A DNA stretch of 64,000 nucleotides. It comes from Rhabdophis nuchalis. Its lineage: Eukaryota; Chordata; Lepidosauria; Squamata; Natricidae. Both the position numbers and the translations under genes were made by a program. The notes under the pieces are model-generated. The model saw nothing but the letters and a program-made list of their open reading frames with translations. It made no database searches and was not told where the DNA came from. The stretch spans positions 77,336,875 through 77,400,874 of the forward strand of contig CM077644.1 in the NCBI GenBank assembly GCA_039707465.1, in the 5' to 3' direction. This document shows positions 55,519-64,000 of this stretch, in pieces (position 1 is the first letter of the stretch; each line of letters opens with the position of its first letter).

Positions 55519-56274
55519 CTATTTTACAGGGAAAGTAGCACTTCAGATTTAACACCTTGAATTGATGTTTATTTCTTTGTTAGATGAGTACCCCCCCCCC
55601 CCCCAAGTTCAGGAATGCAAAATGGCACATGTACAATACTCCTTCCCATTTTTTCCCCCTCCAAACAGCAACATTATGTAGTATGCTGATTTGAGAGAAA
55701 AAGAGAAAGTAGCCCCAATTACCTAATGAATCATCATGGCTGAAGTAGACTTGAATCTGGGGCTCTTACTACAACCCCAGGAGTTGGTCCATCCCCATAA
55801 TTATTACATCCCACTGGCTCTCTGATTATAAACTACTAATGTTATTGCAAAACTCATCAATATTACTTTGTGATTCAAGATTTAACAGTTTTTATAGACT
55901 TATACTTTTTTCTTTTATTCCAGTTTGTTTTGTCCTTTGTATTATTCCTTTTATTATTCTTTTTATGTATTAATATATTATTTATATATTAAAGAAAACA
56001 TATTTTAAAAATAAAATTTTAATCAATTATCAACACATTTAATAAAATTTAAAAATAAAAATAAAACATTTTTAACAGTTATTTACATACAGAACACTAT
56101 AGACCCTATGTGTTTGAACTAGGACTATAGGACTTTTATTTAAGATCTACCATTCATATTTCTTTCCAATATAATCAAAATTTCTCCACTCTTAGCCAAA
56201 ACCTAACACTAGCCATATTTTCAATGATGACTCTGTTTTTATTGAGATTTAAATCCAGAAGGGAACCATTTGTT
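55519..56274. other. Non-coding stretch with an old repeat
   Basis: A C run lies at about 55590-55604. Sequence at about 55615-55790 (GCACATGTACAATACTCCTT, CCCATTTTTTCCCCCTCCAA) resembles the old repeat at 22.3-22.5 kb. The rest is AT-rich. Confidence 0.45.
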
Positions 56275-56955
56275 TATTTATTTAAAACATTTACATGGCC
56301 ACCCATCTTAAAAACTAAACTCTGGATAGATCACAACCAAACCTTCTCCCAGTTTGACTTCTTACTATTCCAACATTAGAAAAACCAGTTCTTTCTGTTT
56401 CCCAGAAAGTGAAAAGGCACCTGCTGGATCTCAAGAGGGAGGATGCTCCATAGGATAGGGGGCCAAAACACCCGTCAAACCCAAAACCCAAGAATGACAC
56501 ATGGTGATACTTCCAAGCTGAGTTCTTTATTATTTCCACTCCTATATACAGAATCTTGCCAGACTAAGCTCTCTACTATTTGCATTGATCTATTCTTGAG
56601 AACTATTAAGGAAGGAACAGTCTTCACCCTCTTTCTCTCACACAAAATATCTTGACTGAGCTGCCTATTTCTCTGGAAAGCACCCCCCCCCCTTTCCTGG
56701 GAATCTAGCCTACTACATTCCTTCACATCCTGCATTTGAGAAAGGACCCTGTCTAGGTCCCACAAAATGGAAACATTTAAGGAATGAAATCTGGAGCATG
56801 CCTATCCTAACCAATCTGATGGAAAGAACAGATGTCCTAAGTTCCAGAAATAACCTGATCCCCTGCTATATAAGACTTTAAAGATGAAGTGGAATAACCA
56901 TCATTGTAAATTGCCCCTGAAGAAAACTAGGAGCCAATGTAGCTCTCCTTTGCCA
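56275..56955 (-). repeat. Old L2-like fragment with an inserted segment
   Basis: Minus-strand L2-like phrases occur at both ends: TTTACATGGCCACCCATCTT near 56290 and TTGCCCCTGAAGAAAACTAG, GAGCCAATGTAGCTCTCCTT near 56910-56950. Between about 56470 and 56765 is a different sequence, beginning ACCCGTCAAACCCAAAACCC, that I do not recognise. Confidence 0.45.
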
Positions 56956-57820
56956 CCAAGGAAAATATAAAATGTAATGTTTGATTAGCCACAGCTAGGT
57001 GATAGGGCTGCAATTTGCTGATGAATATCCAAGATGTAAGTTACAAAATGTACTATACTAGATAAAACGGTATTCCTATTTCAATTTAAAAGGTTTGATT
57101 TAAGAATCATTAGAGTGAGTCAAGCACTAACTCGCCATCTCTGAGTTGCATTTTTGATTATAAAGTTTTGAAGTTTTCTGCTTGATTTCAGAAGTTGCTA
57201 TGTTAATTGTTTCTTTGCAAGATGTTAGCAATTATTTAATTCTTAAATGTGTTTAAGTGCTTTCTGCCTGCGTACCCTATTACTCTTGGTTTTCACCCTA
57301 GCATTGACATTTCCCTTCTGATCTTAAAAGTTTTTAGGAAACATAGGATTAATAAAGGTATAGTTCATTATTTATCTTTTTTATTGTTGGTGTCAGATAT
57401 ATTTCAACTTGCCCTAAATTCATAACAAGTCTTTATTTCACATCCTTATGATAGCTTTTGTATTTGTTCAAAGATTATAAAGCTGGTGTCTTGTATACAA
57501 TCTGTACTGAAGCTGTCAGATTGATAAAATGTTTTGCTGTTTTAATGTATAGGGAAGGACGAGCACCCAGTTGTCAAAATAATTTGAACCAATCAGCATG
57601 TCGTAGGAGGAGCAGTTGCAATCTGAGCTGTGAACAGATAATTCTGAATGAAAACCCTTTCAAACAAAACAAGCTGAATATCAACTAACCATTTTCAATT
57701 AGGTCTGATAATAGGAAGGGGAACAGTCATTTTTTAGGGATCAGGGAGAAACAACATCACAATGTTCTATTTCTGTTGATTAGGTATTTTAATCTGAACA
57801 TTATCTGGCAAAGGACTTAC
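56956..57820. other. Non-coding sequence upstream of the PDE4B exon
   Basis: No transposon recognised. A CCAAT-containing stretch (TTTGAACCAATCAGCATG) lies at about 57584-57601 and could be part of a promoter, but position alone is weak evidence. Confidence 0.4.
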
Positions 57821-58179
57821 GGGGAGTCCTTATGAATTTTTCATGAGCTGCATATGCTGCTGAATGAATTCAGTGAGTGTCACACCATGTAGCTTGCAGA
57901 CAACCCACATCCACAAGGAGGCTACCGAAACAGAAAACACTTTGGTGCATTTTCAGAGGCAAAGCCAAGCCTGATAAAGCTCTTTTCTGACAGGATTGAT
58001 TTATCCATTCTTCGATTATGCTGCCCTTTCTTTAGGCAGCCTTTTCATTCAGATCTACATGCGATGAATGATCAGCACAGAGTGTGTCGATTTATCAGCA
58101 TTTGAATCCCCAGCAATGTCTTTGGGCTGTGCTATTGTTGTGTTTTCTATATGGTGAGAGCTAACATAATCTCCAAGCT
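57821..58179 (+). promoter_or_regulatory. PDE4B: Presumed 5' UTR / alternative promoter region of PDE4B
   Basis: Repeat-free sequence directly before the PDE4B start codon. Three upstream ATGs open short frames (58059-58067, 58064-58105, 58068-58157), all closing before the main ATG at 58180. A pyrimidine tract with AG (GCCCTTTCTTTAG, ending at about 58034) and another (CCTTTTCATTCAG, ending at about 58051) could instead be splice acceptors, so the exon might have an upstream non-coding partner. The sequence cannot settle which. Confidence 0.45.
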
Positions 58180-58415
58180 ATGACAGCAAAAGATTCTTCT
58201 AGGGAACTTGCTGCTCCGGAGACCGATATTTATATAAAGACTTTCAAAGAACAAATGCATTTAGAACTTGAGCTGCCCAGAGTGTCCGGGAACAGAACCA
58301 CTTCTCCGAAAATATCCCCCCGCAGTTCTCCAAGGAACTCTCCATGCTTTTTCAGAAAGTTGCTGGTGAATAAAAGCATCCGTCAACGTCGACGCTTCAC
58401 AGTGGCACATACATG
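58180..58415 (+). CDS. PDE4B: PDE4B isoform-specific first coding exon (PDE4B3-like)
   Basis: Encodes the N-terminal region of the cAMP-specific 3',5'-phosphodiesterase PDE4B long form. The 78 residues start MTAKDSSRELAAPETD, then KTFKEQMHLELELPRVSGN, a Ser/Pro stretch SPKISPRSSPRNSP, CFFRKLLVNKSIRQRR and RFTVAHT. By memory this matches vertebrate PDE4B3, with only scattered changes in the acidic part. The exon ends in TG followed by the donor GTAAGATG. The next exon should supply C, giving the Cys of the AHTC-F-D-V junction that leads into UCR1. The enzyme hydrolyses cAMP; the N-terminus sets targeting and regulation, while the catalytic HD domain is far downstream outside the window. The ATG is the first in frame. 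The purifying pattern contrasts with the decayed repeats around it. Confidence 0.92.
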
Positions 58416-61400
58416 GTAAGATGACTTTGGTATTGCTATTTATTCAGCAGGGGACATGTGCTTTTTTCTTTTACACTTTAAGAAAAAATAAATTCTGTGC
58501 TCTTGCAGAGCCAGCTGCAGTAATAAAAGAATGTACAATTGGATCATTTGTGCAGCTCCTGTCCATATATAAACAAATACTATATTTGTGAATTCTGATT
58601 AATCTTTGCTATTTTTTTAGAAAAAAAATTCTCTGAATTATTCATTTTCTTAGTCTGATATAATCGATATTCTGCTTTTGGGGTGTTTTGAGAACTGCTA
58701 TATTTTGATTTTCAATTGACTGTAGGGTAAAATAACCCTCTGTGAAGCATCTTGAAGGAAGTCAGATAGCTTAGATTGACCATTTTGGGCATTTCGGCTC
58801 CTTGTGTTTTTGATTGAAACTGATCTGGTCAGAATTGCATTAATTAAAGTCTATAATAAAGACTATGATTTTTCTATGAATTTCTGCTTCTTTTCTGTCT
58901 AGATATCTGTTCCATAGTTATGTCTTCCGTTCCTACATAGCCATTTAAAGCTCCTAATACATTCTGTCTGAATTCATTTAAAGAAAACTTCAGTTATATT
59001 TTCAAATAAAAAACCAAATTGTGAAAGGGTTAATGTTAGGAAGAGAAACAGAATCTCAAGTATATAGATAATACATGTTCTACTATTGTTGAATTAGGAT
59101 TTTTGTCCTCCTTTGGCATTATAACAAACTCTGGAATTGACTTGAGTTCTGACCAATAGAAAGACCATTATGAAAAGAAAGTGTCACATGACCTCAGACT
59201 AAAAAAATATTCATCATAGACTGTGTACTATATCACTATCAAGTTTGTCTAATTTGGGACAATTTTTAAAAATATAAATCATAGTATCTTTGAATGCATT
59301 CTTTTGAATAGTTTACTGTTCCAGATTGAAATATGTCATAGTATGTATTACTGGTCTTTTCTCAAAAATAAATAAAATAAATAAATTTCATAGTTTTAAA
59401 ATTCTTTACACCAATCAATTATCCAGCATTGCAATGAATATTGTTCAATTTTATTTCCCATAAATGTGAGCTAATAGTACCCATGTTTTAAAAGAAGGAA
59501 CTGGTGATAGATATGCATTAAAGTATAGATAAGCATGGGGTAAATATATATACTTGTTTTCTTCTGAGATTGTCCAAACATTTCCATTTGGACTAAACAT
59601 TTCTATTTGGATGAAAATATAAATTTAATTTTCTACATTATAAAGAGATAATAGAAAAATACAATCTTCCCAAAAATTCTTATATGCAATAAGAGATATG
59701 AGGAACATACATTTATTTTTTTTAGCAGTGAGAGATAATTACATCATTACATCTGGGGTGGTCTTTGAGTATGGTTCAGAAACTTCAGTGTAAAATATTT
59801 ATTCCCACCTGTTTATCACTTGATGGAAAGCATGTGCTTAATTTTACAGATAAAATTTAATGAGATTGGAATGCTTAGTTTCTTTAGAAAATAGTTACAC
59901 CTTGGATACGAAACATCAATGAATTGGCAATATTATCTTGATTTGGCTACTGTTTACTGTTTCCAGAACCTGGTATGCTACTCCAATTGCAGATCTGAAT
60001 TCTTATAGCTGCCTCTAAAACTACTCTCAGATCCTCCCAAATCAAGCAAACATTGCACAATTTGAACTTGGATAATTTGTCATGGAATTCTGGTGATACC
60101 ATTTGAAAAGGGAGCTTTCAATCTGCAAATGGGTTGCTAGGGACTATGGTTCAGAAGATGTAAGGTGTCCATCTCTTTGCCACAGAAAAAAAGGATAACT
60201 ATTTTTTTAATATTCTGGGGAGGCAAGAAGAACCGTGTTAAAATCCATTTTTTTTAAAAAAAAAACTAAAATTTGATCCTTACTGTTTTCATTGATTTGA
60301 ATAGTCTGTTTCTCTTTAGAGCATTTGGTCCAGCAAGGGCTAACTAAGTAATTAAAACAATTATTCAGTAGAAATTGTAAAGAAAACAATAACATTAGGT
60401 TGGGTAGTTGAAAAATATTCTGGAATAAGATAACGGCAAACTATTTTCACATTACTGCCAAGAAATTTTTTTGAAGGAAACTCATCTTTAAAAAACCATC
60501 AGCTAATAATATAGTAGATTATTTTACTACAATTAGTGAATACACAGTACTTCATTACATAGAATGGCTTCCTAGGGCCACTGCCGGAAAAGGGATTGGA
60601 AAGAATTCAAGAAATGCTGCTTTGCATGTTTTCCCTGTTTGTTTTAGATCTTCATGTCCCGCTTCTGCTAACAATGGCATTGGAACTAGATAGGCAATCC
60701 CATCCTGACAATATTATTTGATTTGATTTTTTTTTTAAATGTGGAAAAATAAGTGTCAACATCTAACAGATTGACACTTATTTTTCCAAAAGAAACATAT
60801 AAACTGCATTTATGCATAAAAATGGTTAATAATACCTATCCTCATTGATTGCAGTGGGAAAATGGCTCAGAGCATATTATTAGGTTGGATATGCTTGTGT
60901 AAGAATGAACTGAGCATACTTCCACTTAGTACAAAACCTGAACTCAAAGATGATTGGGACAATTTGATTCATTTGAAGCAAATCAAATGGCACTCATATT
61001 TCCTATCTCCAATTCAAAAATTATTTTGCATATATCGCTTTTGATATATATTTCAGGGATTCTACCACATGTTATATCATATGCTATTTGATTTCTAAAA
61101 CAGTTGGAGCTTGGTCTTACAAAACACCTTGATGGGAAAGAAAAGAAGAGGGGTTATTAAACTCAGTTCACTGACATTTCTGCCCTCAAATCAGAGCACC
61201 TTGGGACAGGAGAGAATAATTTTCTGGAATGCTAAATGTTATAATCACTTGTTCCTCTCACTACTTTCCCTTCTCCTTTCCATAGAAAAAATAAGTATTG
61301 TCTTATCTACTTGAATGGGTTAAAGGCTACATTTTAAAGAAAAAATATCTTAATAATTTATCTTTGCCCTTACTCTCTGACAATAAGTTTTATCATATTT

Positions 61401-62583
61401 AAGAAGGGTGCTATAGTTTGTCACAGGGTCTTCCATTTCCCTCTGTGAACACTTTGATAAAGACCACATCAGGAAACACACTATAGGAAGACCCGAATAT
61501 GCTTCATTGAAACAGATTACAAATTTTGCAAGTCTGATTATTATTATTATATGCTTTTCCTGCTTTCCTGCTTAAATCCCAGTGAGTCAGGGAGGAGTCA
61601 TCTTCTTAATACTATCTTCTATCCCAGAGCTTTGGAATACTTCTTTCCTTCTTATTTATGTAACAGTTTCTGAATATTTGTTTCCAGGTCATCTCCCTCA
61701 CTCTCTACATCTAGCTAGCTAGCTGAAAATTGCTATATACGTTCTTCATTATAATGTTCAATCTGTGTGGCAAATTTCACTGTTTCTCAAAACAAAAAAT
61801 TTATGGGCATTTACCTGAAATACTTAATGGAAAGAGTGTTGTTTTAAAATCTTTCCCTAAATCCTAGTTACTGTGTGAACAGCTATTAGGATTTCTTGTC
61901 CCATCTGCCGTGATATAAAATAAAAGGTACTAATTTCCAAGGAGTTTGGCATGTTTCATCCACTTACATTGTTTCACAAATCCATTCTATGAATAAAATT
62001 ATAAACTTTTATTTATATTTTTCTCAATATTCATAAGGAGAGGGATTTTAGAAAGTTGGACAAGCCGAATAGACTATTCCCTTAATAGACACAAAATGAG
62101 ATGTGTTTCTTTAATATCTGAGGATCTGGATGCAATTGATTGGAAAGTGCTTGTTGCACTCTAGAAATTACTTGTTTTGCTTTATTTCTTTAATTATCAA
62201 TATTGTGTAAAAAATGACTAGCCTTGGTGATCAAATATAATATAGTTTGAGAATTATCACTACTGCTGCTTGAAACAATATAGAAAATGTATTAAACTGA
62301 TTTGACAGGCAACCATGACAGAAGACAATGTATTCAGTACTGGCAGTGACATCCACATTACCACGTCCAATTTTTGTACAAGGGATCATTTATACAAAAC
62401 AGCTTTCCAATTTATTCTATTTTAGCTGTTTGCTTTTCTAAGTTAAATGTCTACAGGAAGTGTTTCTCCCAATATTATTTTTTCATCACTGAATTGAATG
62501 CTGAAATTTTTTATTATTATTATCTCTTTTATTCATTAAACATGAAACTCAGTCAACTGAACATTTAAAAAAGTATCATCCTC
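58416..62583 (+). other. PDE4B intron, no element recognised
   Basis: Begins with the splice donor GTAAGATGAC. About 4.2 kb of AT-rich sequence follows, with no convincing exon or transposon. A short ATT run occurs at about 61540-61555. A near-perfect hairpin lies at about 60742-60792 (AAAAATAAGTGTCAA and TTGACACTTATTTTT). Short frames have no domain. Confidence 0.55.
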
Positions 62584-62623
62584 ATAATCATCATCATCAT
62601 CACCATCACCATCACCATCATCA

Positions 62624-62688
<65 letters not shown>
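62584..62688. repeat. Compound (ATC)n(ATT)n microsatellite
   Basis: ATC/ACC trinucleotides run into about 20 ATT units. It is the reverse module order of the array at 7421-7579 and lies at the 3' end of an R4-clade LINE. Confidence 0.95.
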
Positions 62689-64000
62689 TTAATCTTTGGT
62701 GAGATTCACAGTCTTTGGGACTGGTTGGTAGCTCAACAGTTCGAGTCCTAACTAAGAACCTAGGAACTGTTAAGGTAACGTTGGAGGATATAAGCTGTTC
62801 CAAGTAGGATTGTTGTTGTTGTTGTTGTTGATTTAATGTTCAATTCAATTCACAGTCTGGGACTGGTAAAAACTTAATATTTCAAGTCCTAATGAAGGAC
62901 TTAAGGTAGCGTCTGAGTATATAGGCAGTTTTGAGTAGAGTGAGGTTTTTTTGCAAAGTCAGGGTCTAATAAGTTCAAAATTTCCATTTATCTAGGCAGC
63001 CGTTTGGGTATTGCTCCAAGGGCTCCTTTTACTATTGGTACAACCATTGTTTTTTTCTCCATAGTCACTCAACTTCAGTTTGCAATCATGATATTTTATT
63101 ATTTTTTCTAGTTGTGTCAATCATCTGCATTGATTGCAGTATCAATGAACCAGACTTTTTTTCTTTTCTACAATAGCGATGTCACGTATTTTGTGGGTCA
63201 GATGTCTGTCTGTTTGGATCTGAAAGTTCCAGAGGCTCTTGACTTCCTCATTTTCAAGAACTTTGTTGTTCCCAGTAAGTTTTGTTGCATTCAAACCCAA
63301 ACTTCTGTCAAAGCTCTCAATGTATGATTTTGGCAATTTGATCATGACGTAGATAATTAGTCTGTGAGATTTTGCTGCAGCCACTGATAACGTGTTCCAC
63401 TATTTCATTTTTCTTGTTGCATAAGCAACATTTGTTGTTGCTGCTGTCATGTAGAATTTCTGCTTTCATAGAATTGGTCTGCAAGTCTTGTTCTTTGGCA
63501 GCCAAAATGAAGCCTTCAGTTTCTTTCTTCAGCACTCCTGATCTCAACCAGCTCTATGTTAGTTTTATATCTGCTTTTCCTTCAATGTCCTTCAGATATT
63601 GACTGTGCATAGGCTTCTTTTTCAAGTTAGAAACCTGATGCTCAATTGTTTCCTTTTGATCTCCTGCTTTTAATTTTGTTGTTTTCAGGAGATTACCCTT
63701 GTTCACCTCCTTTAGCAGAGGCTCCTTTGCCATTTTTATGCAGTCATTTAATCTGTGTGTTTCCTCTTCCACAGTTTGTTTCACCTGTAAGAGACCTCTG
63801 TCACCGTGAGATCTTGGCAAATACAATAAATCAAAATCACTTTTTGGGTGAAGAGCATGGTGCATTTTCATTAGTTTTCTTGTTTTTAGATCCAAGTTAT
63901 CAAGTTCTAGCTGAGTCCAATGAATTATTCCAGCTGAGTAACGTATTACAGACACTGTCCAGGTGTTAATTGCCTTTATGATATTTCCTCATCTCAGCTT
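62689..64000 (-). mobile_element. R4/Dong-clade LINE 3' half (continues past window)
   Basis: The minus strand encodes, in several frames, an R4-type LINE C-terminus. 63955-63554 gives VIRYSAGIIHWTQLELDNLD, LKTRKLMKMHHALHPKSD and LYLPRSHGDRGLLQV. 63547-63317 gives LKKETEGFILAAKEQDLQTN, KCCLCNKKNEIVEHVISGCS (the CCHC-like motif). 63384-63142 gives VLENEEVKSLWNFQIQTDR and IRDIAIVEKKK (restriction-like endonuclease region). At least two frameshifts break it. The 3' UTR near 62840-62940 (CACAGTCTGGGACTGGTAAA) is repeated at 62708-62800 after a (TTG)n run, as though a second 3' end were attached. The 5' part lies beyond the window. Confidence 0.88.
62812..62831. repeat. (TTG)n between two R4 3' ends
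   Basis: Six TTG units separate the two related 3'-end sequences of the R4-type element. Confidence 0.85.

Noticed and set aside
57458..57688. 76-codon frame upstream of PDE4B as an extra exon
   Set aside because: No match to any PDE4 N-terminus that I recognise and no clear splice sites.

Overview
This is a repeat-dense vertebrate window, almost certainly from a squamate reptile (lizard or snake). The evidence is the mix of L2, CR1, L1 and R4-clade LINEs, a SPIN hAT transposon, Penelope-like fragments, several MITE families and a DIRS retrotransposon in an AT-rich background with no bacterial-style gene packing. The only host protein-coding sequence I can support is one exon at 58180-58415 on the plus strand. 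It encodes the isoform-specific N-terminus of cAMP phosphodiesterase PDE4B (long form, PDE4B3-like) and ends in a clean GTAAG splice donor. The rest is probably upstream or intronic sequence of that large gene.

Layout. 1-3.1 kb: intergenic/intronic sequence with one hAT MITE carrying an 8-bp target duplication. About 3.2-7.4 kb: a fossil DIRS retrotransposon (gag, RT/RNase H, methylase-like and recombinase remnants) cut off at a compound microsatellite. 7.9-10.8 kb: an L2 3' end and an internally deleted L1. 11,597-17,503: an apparently complete DIRS element with gag, RT-RNase H-methylase-like and tyrosine recombinase ORFs, 117-bp inverted terminal repeats and a perfect 93-bp internal complementary region. 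18.5-20.3 kb: two MITEs of one family, one split by a solo LTR with a 5-bp duplication. 20.8-21.6 kb: L1 3' end. 22-30 kb: CR1, a 1-kb hAT foldback element, an old L2, another MITE. 30.7-33 kb: an L2 whose RT ORF is one homopolymer frameshift from being open. 36.8-39.5 kb: a SPIN element inserted in a CR1 and itself holding an L2. 41-47 kb: Penelope-like fragments (one with a hammerhead-ribozyme-like core), a MITE with a 13-copy minisatellite, and a hAT-in-CR1. 49.7-52.4 kb: a tRNA-derived SINE, old L2 and a 397-bp palindromic MITE. 53.9-55.5 kb: a 1.6-kb MITE with nested hairpins and a polypurine tract. 58.2 kb: the PDE4B exon. 62.6-64 kb: R4-clade LINE.

The most notable structure is the DIRS element. 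Its two ITRs differ at two positions, and the internal complementary region matches both element ends perfectly, meeting at a shared GTT/AAC trinucleotide. This is the arrangement expected for replication through a circular intermediate and tyrosine-recombinase integration without target duplication. Together with three open, overlapping ORFs with catalytic motifs and a CpG-rich leader, this suggests a young, possibly still mobile copy. A much older relative lies about 4 kb upstream in the same orientation.

All family names come from recognising sequence patterns by eye. No database search was possible, so subfamily labels and exact boundaries of old repeats are approximate.
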